From: a bacterium
GTDB lineage: Bacteria > Armatimonadota > UBA5829
Reading direction: 5' to 3'
NCBI GenBank assembly: GCA_021371935.1
Contig: JAJFVF010000003.1
Coordinates: forward strand, 1 to 64,000
Length of the DNA stretch: 64,000 nucleotides
Shown piece by piece: positions 1 to 8,090 of this stretch. Positions within the stretch are counted from its first letter, which is position 1; each line of letters starts with the position of its first letter. A program made the position numbers and the translations under genes. The notes beneath the pieces are model-generated. The model was not told the DNA's origin. It saw nothing but the letters and a program-made list of their open reading frames with translations, and searched no databases.

Positions 1-1
1 T

Positions 2-97
2 TGTAAAATGAGTGCCATTGGGGCGTGCATGAGAAAATTGCTGGCAATCGCATATGGAGTACTAAAAACCGGCACCTCGTTTGAAGTGCCAGCGTAA
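2..97 (+). CDS. IS110-type transposase, C-terminal fragment
   Basis: An open frame enters from the left edge and stops at TAA (95-97). Its 31 residues include MRKLLAIAYGVLKTG, which resembles the C-terminal tail of IS110/IS116 (Transposase_20) enzymes, where an R-K-L-L-x-I-x-Y-G-V-L-K motif near the end is common. The gene starts outside the window, so intactness cannot be judged. It would be the 3' end of an insertion sequence whose right end lies somewhere in 98-205. The assignment rests on a short stretch and a search of the extended sequence would settle it. Confidence 0.6.
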   Translation, partial: CKMSAIGACMRKLLAIAYGVLKTGTSFEVPA

Positions 98-120
98 AAA
101 ATTGACAGGCAAGACGGTAT

Positions 121-141
121 CTCGCATTCGCTCGGAATGAC
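121..141. repeat. Dispersed 21-bp repeat, copy 1
   Basis: Contains the small hairpin CATTC-GCTCG-GAATG. The same 21-bp sequence recurs exactly at 11591-11611 and with two substitutions at 56674-56694. Here it lies just downstream of the IS110-type fragment. Confidence 0.7.
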
Positions 142-206
142 TATGATTATTGGCCTTACAGTTTTGCGAAGGGCTTCCGCAATCCGATATTGCGGAGATT
201 CTGCAT

Positions 207-238
207 AAATACTCAATCAAAAATACTAATTACTAAAT
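207..238 (-). repeat. AT-rich 3'-end repeat, copy 1
   Basis: On the minus strand it reads ATTTAGTAATTAGTATTT and then TTGATTGAGTATTT, a member of the ten-copy AT-rich family described in the findings. It lies about 75 nt beyond the stop of the minus-strand nuclease gene, in that gene's sense orientation. Confidence 0.7.
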
Positions 239-249
239 CCAAAAGTGGA

Positions 250-278
250 GGAAGAGCGGCTGTTAAGCTCGCTCTTCC
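250..278 (-). terminator. Stem-loop downstream of the nuclease gene
   Basis: Arms GGAAGAGCG (250-258) and CGCTCTTCC (270-278) form a 9-bp stem around an 11-nt loop. It sits 35 nt past the stop codon of the gene at 314-1378. The U-tract is weak on both strands, so termination is likely but not certain. Confidence 0.5.
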
Positions 279-313
279 TTTCTCCCTCTCCCTCTTCCTC
301 GATACAAACTTGA

Positions 314-1378
314 CTATTCGTCCGCAAATGGATCGTAATCATCCTCCACGGCAAAATTCTCGAGATCGACAGCTTCTCCGCTCGGCAAAACAGGCTCTCC
401 TACCTGCCCTAAACCGTTAAAGACTTCAGCACTGCCGTGCAATCCCTTGAATATCGGCCTTTCCAACAGGAAATGACGCTCGGTGAACAGGCCGTCGCTG
501 CCGGAGCTTTGTATGGCTTCCTCGAATATCGCGACGTGGGCATCCAAATAGTCCGCGCAGTGCAATATCAGTGCCTCTATGCTCTTCGGCAGCTTTGGTG
601 AGCCCCACTCTTTTGTCCCATGATGAGAGATAATCATATGCTGCAGCGCAAGACTCATCATTGGGTCGAAACTATCGATAGCATCAGCCGCTGCCTTCAC
701 CATCATGGCACCGCCAACGACATGACCCACCAGATGACCCGCATTGGAAAACTTGATCGAACTCGACCACAAATACTCATCCACCTTGCCGATGTCATGG
801 AGTGCAGCGCCTGTAAGGAGCAGTTCGCGGTCGGCATTTGGATATAGATCGGCAAGAGCGGCGCATGTGCGAACAACATTGAGCGTATGTTCCAGCAGCC
901 CGCCGATATAAGCATGATGGAGCTTTTTTGCAGCCGGAGCCTGCTTGAACTTTGCGGAATACTCATTGTCTGAAAAGAAACTGTCGAGCAGAGAGCGCAG
1001 ATTTGGATTGGTCACCTGCGCCAATATCGCAGAAAGCTCACTGGACATCTCATCGGGATTTCGTGGGCTGCTGCGGAGAAAATCCGCAGGGTCTATGGCA
1101 TCGCCCCACCTTTGGAACGACTCTATGACCAGTTGGGGATGGTCGTTGTAGCTCTTGACGGATGCCTGGACATGGATGTAATCATCCTCGCTGATGCGCC
1201 CGACGTCGGCTTCTGAGACGTCCCATTTGACGCTGTCCACCGTGCCGGTCTTGTCGGCGAGGGTCATTTTGAGGAACTGTGAGCCGGTGCGTGTGTTTGC
1301 CACCGACTTGGAAACCACCAGGAATACCTCTTCGATCCTGGCACCCTCTTGAAGATTTGCAACGTAGAGCTTCTTCAC
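314..1378 (-). CDS. YhaM-like 3'-5' exoribonuclease (OB fold + HD domain)
   Basis: 354 aa. The N-terminal third looks like an OB-fold nucleic-acid binding domain (RTGSQFLKMTLADKTGTV), and the middle carries an HD phosphohydrolase domain with GAALHDIGK. This architecture matches Bacillus YhaM, a metal-dependent 3'-5' exonuclease acting on RNA and single-stranded DNA in the cytoplasm. I chose the GTG at 1376-1378 although the open frame runs on to 1426. The upstream part is occupied by a TTGACA-17-TAGAAT promoter whose predicted transcription start is at or within 1-2 nt of this GTG, and no Shine-Dalgarno sequence is present. The mRNA therefore looks leaderless. The C-terminus is acidic (EDDYDPFADE). 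Family assignment is confident, substrate is inferred. Confidence 0.85.
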   Translation of the reverse strand: MKKLYVANLQEGARIEEVFLVVSKSVANTRTGSQFLKMTLADKTGTVDSVKWDVSEADVGRISEDDYIHVQASVKSYNDHPQLVIESFQRWGDAIDPADFLRSSPRNPDEMSSELSAILAQVTNPNLRSLLDSFFSDNEYSAKFKQAPAAKKLHHAYIGGLLEHTLNVVRTCAALADLYPNADRELLLTGAALHDIGKVDEYLWSSSIKFSNAGHLVGHVVGGAMMVKAAADAIDSFDPMMSLALQHMIISHHGTKEWGSPKLPKSIEALILHCADYLDAHVAIFEEAIQSSGSDGLFTERHFLLERPIFKGLHGSAEVFNGLGQVGEPVLPSGEAVDLENFAVEDDYDPFADE

Positions 1379-1385
1379 GAGATGT

Positions 1386-1414
1386 ATTCTAGCCCCAAGA
1401 ATACACCTTGTCAA
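1386..1414 (-). promoter_or_regulatory. Sigma-70-type promoter, leaderless nuclease gene
   Basis: Minus strand: TTGACA (1409-1414), 17-nt spacer, TAGAAT (1386-1391), then 7 nt to the GTG start. Both hexamers and the spacer are near consensus. Transcription would begin at or next to the start codon. Confidence 0.8.
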
Positions 1415-1548
1415 GATATGAAGCACTCAAATTTGCAGAAAGCAGCAAGGGTCGCCCCCAGATCCGCCAATGTGATAAGCGATCATGTGACCAGCTATCC
1501 ACGATCAAACCGCCAGACAGCATGGTTATCTCTCGCGAATAATCCGAG

Positions 1549-1755
1549 TTAGCTGAGATAATTATGCGAACGTTTTTTCTGATCCCGGAGAAACTCTTCT
1601 TTTGTTGTCTCTCTCTCCTGCTTCTTGATGAATGAAGATATGCTCGCTCCATGAATTGCGCAGTGTGCTTCGTTGCCTTCGCATTTGCACGCATCGCTCA
1701 TAAGTTCACACCATTGAGTGTGTGTCTCCGGAAGCCAGTATTCACATTGTTCCAA
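1549..1755 (-). CDS. Small Cys/His-rich protein, unknown function
   Basis: 68 aa from a TTG start preceded by GGGAGG with a 9-nt spacer. The first half carries C4, C16, C23, C25, H31, C32 and H35, an arrangement that could bind zinc or an Fe-S cluster. The second half is charged, with a run of E, K and R residues. No family is recognised. It lies 36 nt downstream of the CPBP protease gene on the same strand and may be its distal cistron. A longer overlapping frame on the same strand lacks these signals and is probably a shadow. That the gene is real is supported by the ribosome binding site and Cys pattern only. Confidence 0.5.
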   Translation of the reverse strand: MEQCEYWLPETHTQWCELMSDACKCEGNEAHCAIHGASISSFIKKQERETTKEEFLRDQKKRSHNYLS

Positions 1756-1791
1756 GTCAGCAAACCTCCCGATTGCGGCAGGTTACATCAC

Positions 1792-2649
1792 TCACTGCAT
1801 GGGCGCAACGATCAACAGTCCAATCGCCGCCACGACCAGCGCAAATGTTCCAAGCAGGCCGGCATCGAGCGAATATAATCCGCCTGTTAGCCATGAGGGT
1901 CCCGATATATCGCTTACCACGACCCCGCGTTCGTATGAACGACCGGAACATGGGAGACCAAATATCGGTCCTGACGCCACGTTCCAGCCGAAATGCAAAC
2001 CGATGGGAAGCCAGAGCGTTCCCGTATGGAATCGGCAAAATGCCAGGATCAAACCAAATATGAATGCGTTGAGAGTGAACAGTGCAGGCATGCTTTTATG
2101 TTTGAACAGGTGAGCTATCGCGAATATGAATGACGATATCGCAATCGCTACCTCAAGCCCCCATGCGCTGTAAAGCAGATAGAATACATAGCCCCTGAAA
2201 ATTATTTCCTCAAAAACTGCAGCGCTCATAAAGTCGATCAGACCGCCCAAAAAAAGCGGCAGGCACGCTACACAGTCATCGGAGAGCACGGATGGTCTGA
2301 CTCTGACATAGCCGAATAACAGTCCGATCAGATATTCCAGGACTACACAACCAAGCGCTATACCAGCGCCATAGGCCATGTAAGTCAATGAACCACCGTC
2401 ATATGTCAGGCCAAGGGACGCAATAGACTTTTTGTCTACCAAGGTGATGAATGCAAGAGTAATTGCCACGGAAGTCCCCATTGGAATGCAAGCAATCAAC
2501 ATTCCAAGGGTTGTTCGTGAAAATGAGGACATTTGAGACTGCGCCACCTGCTGGTTCATATTCCAGTAGAAGCGGTGCGACAGCTCAAGCGCTATCCCAA
2601 TGCAGAAGAGATAGACTGCAAGTTTCGCACAGGTTTCATAAAGCGGCAT
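1792..2649 (-). CDS. CPBP-family intramembrane metalloprotease
   Basis: 285 aa with about seven to eight hydrophobic segments. It carries the family motifs EEIIFRGY (EExxxR), then FAIAHL, then HFGWN, which supply the glutamates and histidines of the CAAX-prenyl-protease-like (Abi/CPBP, Rce1-type) active site in the membrane. Substrates of bacterial members are mostly unknown; proposed roles include processing of exported proteins and bacteriocin immunity. The ATG at 2647-2649 was preferred over the longer frame to 2778, because it begins just before the first hydrophobic segment and GGAG lies 10 nt upstream. The longer version would overlap the preceding lipoprotein gene. Confidence 0.8.
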   Translation of the reverse strand: MPLYETCAKLAVYLFCIGIALELSHRFYWNMNQQVAQSQMSSFSRTTLGMLIACIPMGTSVAITLAFITLVDKKSIASLGLTYDGGSLTYMAYGAGIALGCVVLEYLIGLLFGYVRVRPSVLSDDCVACLPLFLGGLIDFMSAAVFEEIIFRGYVFYLLYSAWGLEVAIAISSFIFAIAHLFKHKSMPALFTLNAFIFGLILAFCRFHTGTLWLPIGLHFGWNVASGPIFGLPCSGRSYERGVVVSDISGPSWLTGGLYSLDAGLLGTFALVVAAIGLLIVAPMQ

Positions 2650-2740
2650 AACAGGAATACTCCGGGCCGGTCGATCTAAGCGTAAACTACCATTTTGTAT
2701 ATTCCATACTCCGACCAGCCCGTAAAGTAATCTTTTTAAG

Positions 2741-3253
2741 CTAGGGCGGAGTCGGCATCTGACCGGTTCCCGTATCACCTTGAGTTTGAGTGTTTTCCTT
2801 TACCGGCTTCGGAGCGATAAATGGGAAATCCTTGACTGCCTGGCCATCACTGGACATTGCTTTTTTTTGTTTTATTACATCAGACTCTTGATACGCGCTG
2901 AATGTCGCAACCCACTGATCGGGTGTGTATTCACCCTCGGACATGGCCTTTGGCAATTTGCACTTGTAGACTTTGCCGCTGTTGTCGGCATACTGAAACA
3001 CAAGAAACTCCAGACCGTTTTTGTCCTTGGTGGACTTGGCCGGTGTCTCAAGTGTGAGTTGGCTGAACTTGAGCTTTTGCTGCACGGTCGATGTGGGTGT
3101 CAGGACTTGTGTCGCATTTGATGCAGGAGGCTGATCAAACGTTGGGGATTGTGCATCCGAAGAACTGTTACCACAGCCTGTAATGAAAAGCAGACTCATC
3201 AAAACTGCAATAATGGCGAATATGGGTGCTGTTTTTGGAGCAGGGCTGTACAA
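2741..3253 (-). CDS. Exported lipoprotein, unknown function
   Basis: 170 aa with a type II signal peptide: a hydrophobic stretch ends at the lipobox FITGC, acylated Cys 27. After a Ser/Thr/Pro/Gln-rich linker there is a compact region of about 80 residues (EFLVFQYADNSGKVYKCKLP) and a Pro/Thr/Gln-rich tail. No family recognised. The TTG start at 3251-3253 has GGAGG 7 nt upstream. Its promoter faces the selA promoter across a short region with repeated TGCAAATT motifs. It is followed by the CPBP gene 91 nt downstream, so the two may be co-transcribed. Confidence 0.75.
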   Translation of the reverse strand: MYSPAPKTAPIFAIIAVLMSLLFITGCGNSSSDAQSPTFDQPPASNATQVLTPTSTVQQKLKFSQLTLETPAKSTKDKNGLEFLVFQYADNSGKVYKCKLPKAMSEGEYTPDQWVATFSAYQESDVIKQKKAMSSDGQAVKDFPFIAPKPVKENTQTQGDTGTGQMPTPP

Positions 3254-3292
3254 TTTTTTACCTCCGCCAGAGCTGAATTAACTGACAGAAGT

Positions 3293-3322
3293 ATTATACT
3301 CCCTAATCGCATTTGTGCACAA
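3293..3322 (-). promoter_or_regulatory. Promoter of the lipoprotein gene
   Basis: Minus strand: TTGTGC (3317-3322), 18-nt spacer, TATAAT (3293-3298). The leader of about 35 nt contains the GGAGG site. It is divergent to the selA promoter. Confidence 0.65.
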
Positions 3323-3326
3323 TGAT

Positions 3327-3361
3327 TGCAAATTGCTGTGCAAATTGCACGATTGCAAATT
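3327..3361. promoter_or_regulatory. Candidate operator: three TGCAAATT copies
   Basis: TGCAAATT occurs at 3327-3334, 3339-3346 and 3354-3361. The middle copy lies in the perfect dyad GTGCAA-A-TTGCAC (3338-3350). The third overlaps the selA -35 hexamer, and the array sits between two divergent promoters, which is a typical operator position. The regulator is unknown. Confidence 0.45.
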
Positions 3362-3381
3362 ACCGGTTATCGCAATATAAT
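3353..3381 (+). promoter_or_regulatory. Sigma-70-type promoter, leaderless selA
   Basis: TTGCAA (3353-3358), 17-nt spacer, TATAAT (3376-3381), then only 6 nt to the GTG of selA. No Shine-Dalgarno sequence fits, so a leaderless mRNA is predicted. Confidence 0.75.
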
Positions 3382-3387
3382 CCTATC

Positions 3388-4779
3388 GTGAAAAAAACAA
3401 ATACATCCGACCAATATCGACAACTGCCGTCCGTGGATGAGATGCTTCGCGACGAACGGATCGTATGCCTGTTGGACAAGCACTCCAGAACAGCAATCAC
3501 TGACGCAATCAGGACTGTGCTTGAAAAATCAAGATGCGCAATTGCAGATGGTGCGCAGGCACCGGACCATAGTGAGTTGTATGAGCAGGTGGAAACTGAA
3601 GTCAAAAGGCTGGCAAGGCCATCGCTTCGCCGTGCGGTCAATGCGACAGGTGTGATCCTGCATACCAATCTTGGGCGCTCGACTCTCTGCCAAGACGCAG
3701 TAAACTCGATAAACGAGATCGCTCAAAGCCACAGCACACTGGAGATGGATGTGGCATCAGGCAAGCGCGGCTCCAGACAAGATCATGTCAGATCTCTGTT
3801 GACTGAGTTGACCGGTGCAGAAAGCGCTCTGGTGGTCAACAATAATGCTGCGGCAGTGCTGTTGGCAGTCAATACACTGGCGCAGGGCGCTTCGGTCATA
3901 ATATCGCGTGGGCAGCTCGTCGAGATCGGCGGCTCTTTCCGCATGCCCGATATCATTAAACGTGCCGGAGCAAATCTTGTTGAGGTCGGAACAACCAACC
4001 GAACGCGCATTGCCGATTATGAGAATGCATTTACCGATGACACTGCGCTCATCTTGCGCTGCCACCCGAGCAATTTCAAGATCAGTGGTTTCGTTGAGGA
4101 AGCAAGTCTCGACGAACTCGTTGATCTGGCTCAGAGCCGTCACATCCCTATGGTGGATGACCTGGGCAGCGGTGCCCTTTTGGACATATCCACTTTCGGG
4201 ATGGACTATGAGCCGACCGTTATGCAAAGTGTCAAGGCCGGCGCATCAATAGTCTGCTTCAGCGGCGATAAGCTGCTTGGCGGTCCGCAGGCTGGGATAC
4301 TTGTCGGAAAGAGCGACGTTATAGACCTCTGTCGGAAAAACCCTCTCGCACGCGCTTTGAGAGTGGATAAATTTACACTGGCCGCACTGGAAGCCACGCT
4401 CAGAGTATATCGATATGGCGACCCATGGGCACAAATCCCGACGCTTGCCGCAATCAGCCGACCTCTCGACGAGATAACTTCCCAAGCAAAACGTCTGTCT
4501 CGCGCGATAAACTCGCTGCATGTAGACGGTCTCACTACGACGGTCGAACAGGTATCCTCAGAGATCGGTGGCGGGTCACTTCCAGGACAAAGTATTAAAA
4601 GCTGCGCAGTTGCTCTGAAGAGCGGCTGGTTATCTGCCGAAGATTTGGGTGAGCATTTTCGAGGAAATGACCCTCCGGTCTTCGGACGGATAGCGCAAGA
4701 ACGGTTTCTCCTTGATATGCGCACTGTAACTAAGCAAGAAGTAAATGACATCTTAGGCTGCGTAAAACGGCTCAAATGA
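3388..4779 (+). CDS. selA: L-seryl-tRNA(Sec) selenium transferase
   Basis: 463 aa, the normal length for SelA. The N-terminal signature RQLPSVDEMLR is followed by a fold-type I PLP enzyme core, with SGDKLLGGPQAG carrying the PLP-binding lysine. The enzyme converts seryl-tRNA(Sec) to selenocysteyl-tRNA(Sec) with selenophosphate. I start it at GTG 3388 rather than at 3313, because the upstream extension is Cys-rich, unlike SelA, and is occupied by the promoter. selB, selC and selD are not adjacent within the window, and I did not identify a selenoprotein. The stop is followed at once by the HD-GYP gene. Confidence 0.93.
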   Translation: MKKTNTSDQYRQLPSVDEMLRDERIVCLLDKHSRTAITDAIRTVLEKSRCAIADGAQAPDHSELYEQVETEVKRLARPSLRRAVNATGVILHTNLGRSTLCQDAVNSINEIAQSHSTLEMDVASGKRGSRQDHVRSLLTELTGAESALVVNNNAAAVLLAVNTLAQGASVIISRGQLVEIGGSFRMPDIIKRAGANLVEVGTTNRTRIADYENAFTDDTALILRCHPSNFKISGFVEEASLDELVDLAQSRHIPMVDDLGSGALLDISTFGMDYEPTVMQSVKAGASIVCFSGDKLLGGPQAGILVGKSDVIDLCRKNPLARALRVDKFTLAALEATLRVYRYGDPWAQIPTLAAISRPLDEITSQAKRLSRAINSLHVDGLTTTVEQVSSEIGGGSLPGQSIKSCAVALKSGWLSAEDLGEHFRGNDPPVFGRIAQERFLLDMRTVTKQEVNDILGCVKRLK

Positions 4780-4808
4780 TGAGTCGCGGTCATATCTTGG
4801 AGGATGTA

Positions 4809-5414
4809 ATGGGCATCGAGCGCGCGGGTCGAGGCGGGTTGCATCGTGTTTATGAACAGACGATAGATGCGCTTGTTGCTGCCGCAGGGCAGAGAGATAG
4901 GACTGCAGAGGGACACTCACAACGGGTGACCCGCTACAGTGCCGCAATTGGAAAAGTATTGGGTTTGACAAGCGATGAGATCACGAATTTGAAATATGCC
5001 GCCAGTCTTCACGATATAGGCAAAGTTGCAATCTCACGCAAAATCATCAACAAAATCGGCAAGCTCAATAATGATGAGTTCGCCATAATGAAACAGCATT
5101 CCACCATTGCAATACGGATCCTTGAAAAAGTTGACGGACTCGAATTTGCAGTTCCACTAATCAGGCATCACCACGAACGCTTTGACGGCAGAGGCTATCC
5201 TGATGGACTTAGTGGTGAAGATATTCCATTGGGTTCACGCATTATCTCTGTGGCTGAAGCATTCGATATACTCACCTCAGACGTGCCATGGCGCGACGCG
5301 ATGGACCAGGAGTCTGCACTCCGTGAACTCCAGGCATGCGCCGGTACGCAGTTCGACCCGGCGATTGTCGAAGCGTTTAGAACAGCTATCACCTCCGGCT
5401 ATGTGGAGAGATGA
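4809..5414 (+). CDS. HD-GYP domain protein, probable c-di-GMP phosphodiesterase
   Basis: 201 aa, essentially a stand-alone HD-GYP domain. Visible motifs are EGHSQRVTRY, SLHDIGKVAI (HD pair) and HHERFDGRGYPDGLSG (GYP loop). Such domains hydrolyse cyclic di-GMP through a bi- or trinuclear iron or manganese centre. No receiver or membrane sensor domain is fused. The start ATG 4809 has GGAGG 5 nt upstream; an alternative ATG at 4776 overlaps the selA stop but lacks such a site. The gene is 29 nt downstream of selA and probably shares its transcript. A functional link between the two is not evident. Confidence 0.85.
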   Translation: MGIERAGRGGLHRVYEQTIDALVAAAGQRDRTAEGHSQRVTRYSAAIGKVLGLTSDEITNLKYAASLHDIGKVAISRKIINKIGKLNNDEFAIMKQHSTIAIRILEKVDGLEFAVPLIRHHHERFDGRGYPDGLSGEDIPLGSRIISVAEAFDILTSDVPWRDAMDQESALRELQACAGTQFDPAIVEAFRTAITSGYVER

Positions 5415-5546
5415 TATACATTTGGAGGGAAAAGGAGATAAGGGTCAATCGGGGCGATAAGAATCAGTCATATCCGGCCACGGGCTGACGATCGCCAACC
5501 GATGACTGCCGACTAAATTACAAAGGAGAAAAAGGAGAGGTGATGT

Positions 5547-5570
5547 GCCTCCAGACTTGAGTCTGGGGGC
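5547..5570. terminator. Stem-loop between convergent genes
   Basis: Arms GCCTCCAGAC (5547-5556) and GTCTGGGGGC (5561-5570) pair around TTGA with one G-T wobble. It ends 4 nt from the stop of the permease gene and lies 130 nt after the HD-GYP gene. It has no strong U-tract and may act on both convergent transcripts. Confidence 0.45.
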
Positions 5571-5574
5571 ATAT

Positions 5575-6384
5575 CTATTTCTTCCTCCGCCTCGGAGATA
5601 GCACGGCAGATACGACGAATGCAAGTGTGGCAAGCAATACAATAGACGCACCCGGCGCAATAGACAGCCAGTCAGATATCAACAGCCCGCCGATTGTCGA
5701 GCCGATGCCGAACACTACTGCCAGAGCCATCATCTTCCTGAAACTCTCAGTAAGCTGATATGCTGCGGCAGCTGGAGTGACAATAAGCGCGGAGACCAGC
5801 ACAATCCCCACCACTTTGATAGACATGACCACTGTAAGCGCTATCATCGTTATCAGCAGATAATATAGCTTTCCAGCCGGCACTCCCGTCACCTCGGCCA
5901 TCTCAGGGTCGAATATCACGAACATCAGGTCCTTGAACAACACGAACACGCAACCGAGCACGAGAGCAGTGATGACGACAGTCGTCCAGACGTCCTGGAC
6001 CGTGACAGCCGTAATACTGCCGAATAGATAACTTAAGAGGTCGACCTGATAGCTGTGGGTCAGCCCGATAATAAGGATTCCCAGCGCCATACCCGATACA
6101 AATATAATGCCGATGGCTGTATCCTCTTTGACATGCCCCTTGCGTGACGCAGCAGCGATCCCCCACCCGGCCAGTATCGAGAAAACCACAGCGCTCCATA
6201 TGGGGTTGATCCCAAAAAGAATTCCAATCGCCACTCCGCCGAGCGAACAGTGCGCTATTCCTGCCCCCATAAACGCCATTCCGCGCAGAATCACATATAC
6301 GCCGATGACAGCACACAGCGCTCCTACGAGCGTTCCGGCGATTATCGCGCGCTGCATAAACGAGTAGCCCAGTATGTCTATCAT
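5575..6384 (-). CDS. Metal ABC transporter permease (ZnuB/MntB type)
   Basis: 269 aa with about eight transmembrane segments, belonging to the ABC-3 permease family. Recognisable features are the N-terminal YSFMQRAIIAGTLVG segment, GMAFMGAGIAHCSLGGVAIG near residue 40, and the SALIVTPAAAAYQLT segment near residue 200. It forms the membrane channel of a zinc or manganese importer with the ATPase and binding protein encoded directly upstream. Its ATG overlaps the ATPase stop codon by 4 nt, which implies translational coupling. Zinc versus manganese cannot be decided from sequence alone. Confidence 0.88.
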   Translation of the reverse strand: MIDILGYSFMQRAIIAGTLVGALCAVIGVYVILRGMAFMGAGIAHCSLGGVAIGILFGINPIWSAVVFSILAGWGIAAASRKGHVKEDTAIGIIFVSGMALGILIIGLTHSYQVDLLSYLFGSITAVTVQDVWTTVVITALVLGCVFVLFKDLMFVIFDPEMAEVTGVPAGKLYYLLITMIALTVVMSIKVVGIVLVSALIVTPAAAAYQLTESFRKMMALAVVFGIGSTIGGLLISDWLSIAPGASIVLLATLAFVVSAVLSPRRRKK

Positions 6385-7163
6385 TCGTGCTCCTCCACCA
6401 CAATATGCGGGGCACCGCCATGATGAAGATACGCCACGTCACAGCCATACATTGCCTTGAGCGCATTAGTACACTCGACCTCGCCGGGCCGGCAGTGTGC
6501 TACCAGCGATCTGTTGAGACACGCCAGTGTGTCGATATAATTTGCCACTACGCCGACATCGTGCGTGACCAGCAGCACCGTAACCCCCTCGCCTTTAAGC
6601 TGGCGCAGCAGTGTATATAAGCTGCCGGTGGTCGCAATATCGACGCCGGTTGTCGGCTCATCAAGGACCAGCAGATCAGGATTGTTCGCCAATGCCCTTG
6701 CAATAAACGCACGCTGCCTCTGGCCGCCGGATAGCCTGGCTATCGGCCTGTCCTTCAAATCAGTGATGCCTACCTTTTCCATCGCCGCATATGCCGCCTC
6801 GCGCTCAGGAAGTCCAACGCGTCGGCCAATGCCCAGCCTGCCGTACATGCCCATCAGCACTGTCTCGAAGACTGTGATAGGAAACTTTATGTCGATGGTG
6901 AATATCTGAGGCACATAGCCTATCTTGGAGCGCAGTTCACCCAACTGGTCGAGAGGCCTGTCGAAAACTTTCACCGTACCATGGTCGGGTTTGATAAGAC
7001 CCAGTATGACCTTGACAAGAGTGGTCTTGCCTGCGCCATTGGGACCAATTATTGCAGCGAAATTGCCTTTGTCTATAGTCAGGGATACATTATCGATGAT
7101 GGCTATATCGTTATGCTTGACCGTGATGTCGGTAAGCTCAACGGCATGTGTAAAATCGCTCAT
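6381..7163 (-). CDS. Metal ABC transporter ATPase (ZnuC/MntA type)
   Basis: 260 aa. Walker A GPNGAGKTT, signature LSGGQRQRAFIARAL, Walker B LLVLDEPTTGVD and the switch histidine in VTHDVGVV are intact. The short C-terminal part (CDVAYLHHGGAPHIVVEEHE) is His-rich, as in several zinc or manganese transport ATPases. The ATG at 7161-7163 overlaps the stop of the binding-protein gene (ATGA). An extension to 7274 would lie inside that gene and is rejected. It energises import through the permease encoded downstream. Confidence 0.9.
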   Translation of the reverse strand: MSDFTHAVELTDITVKHNDIAIIDNVSLTIDKGNFAAIIGPNGAGKTTLVKVILGLIKPDHGTVKVFDRPLDQLGELRSKIGYVPQIFTIDIKFPITVFETVLMGMYGRLGIGRRVGLPEREAAYAAMEKVGITDLKDRPIARLSGGQRQRAFIARALANNPDLLVLDEPTTGVDIATTGSLYTLLRQLKGEGVTVLLVTHDVGVVANYIDTLACLNRSLVAHCRPGEVECTNALKAMYGCDVAYLHHGGAPHIVVEEHE

Positions 7164-8059
7164 TTTCGCCCCAGCGCTTTTGTCATTTGATCGAGATTGG
7201 CATGCATGGTCTCGATATAGTCGTAATCGGGCGCTTTGCCCATCGGATCGAGCATCAAAACCTGCGCTCCGCATTCATCCGCTATTACTTGAGCGGCTTT
7301 TGGAGAAAACTGAGGCTCTGAGAATATAGCTTTTGCATTAATTCTTTTACACACTTTGACTATGTCACCCAGTTCAGATGGTGCTGGCTCTCTGCCGGGT
7401 GTCTCCTCGATCACCGCGACCTGGTTGAGCCCATACTCCCTGGCAAAATATACCCATGCAGGGTGAAACGCTATGAAATCCTTTGAGGTGAAAGTCTTCA
7501 CCCGCTGACGAATTTGCTTGTCGAGCTGCATAAGTTTGTTTATGTATTGTGCGGCATTCTTATCATACTGCTCTTTGTGCTCGGGATCGGCTTTGATGAA
7601 TGCATCGCGTATCATTTTTACCTGATGGACCGCGTATATAGGGTTCAGCCATACGTGTGGATTGCCGCCGGGGTGGTCATGGTCGTCACCGGAATCGATG
7701 ATCGGCAGTCCATTGGCTGTCTTTACGACAACCAGTTTTGAGTTATTCGCAGCATCAATTGCCTTGTCTGCCCAGAACTCGAGATTGACACCGTTCAAGA
7801 CAAGCACGGACGCTTTGCTGAGCATCTCCATCTGGTCGGTCGTGAGCTGGTATGTGTGCGGGCTGGCGCCGGGTTGCACAAGTATGTGGACGTCGACATT
7901 GTCCCCACCCACATTCTTCGCGAAATCACCCAGCGGTCCGATGCTTACAGCGACCTGCATTCTTTCCGGTCTACTCTGCCTATGGCCGCAGCCTGCAGCA
8001 CCGCAGACAATGACAATAGTTACAATAGTAAGCACTGCCAATTGATATAGGGTCTTCAA
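7160..8059 (-). CDS. Metal-binding lipoprotein of the ABC importer (ZnuA/TroA family)
   Basis: 299 aa. The signal peptide ends at a lipobox (GAAGC, Cys 24). Metal ligands typical of cluster A-I binding proteins are visible: H in SPHTYQ, a short acidic His stretch DDHDHPGGNPH, H in AFHPAW, and a C-terminal acidic ligand near VLMLDPMG. It captures zinc or manganese outside the cytoplasmic membrane and delivers it to the permease. The TTG start has AGGAGG 5 nt upstream and fits the signal peptide better than the ATG at 8092. It is the first gene of a three-gene operon. Confidence 0.9.
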   Translation of the reverse strand: MKTLYQLAVLTIVTIVIVCGAAGCGHRQSRPERMQVAVSIGPLGDFAKNVGGDNVDVHILVQPGASPHTYQLTTDQMEMLSKASVLVLNGVNLEFWADKAIDAANNSKLVVVKTANGLPIIDSGDDHDHPGGNPHVWLNPIYAVHQVKMIRDAFIKADPEHKEQYDKNAAQYINKLMQLDKQIRQRVKTFTSKDFIAFHPAWVYFAREYGLNQVAVIEETPGREPAPSELGDIVKVCKRINAKAIFSEPQFSPKAAQVIADECGAQVLMLDPMGKAPDYDYIETMHANLDQMTKALGRK

Positions 8060-8090
8060 ATAAGCCTCCTGCCTGAGATTACCCTGTAAC

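Noticed and set aside
1389-1694. 101-aa minus-strand frame overlapping the small Cys-rich gene
   Set aside because: No ribosome binding site, overlaps a better supported frame and covers a clear promoter.
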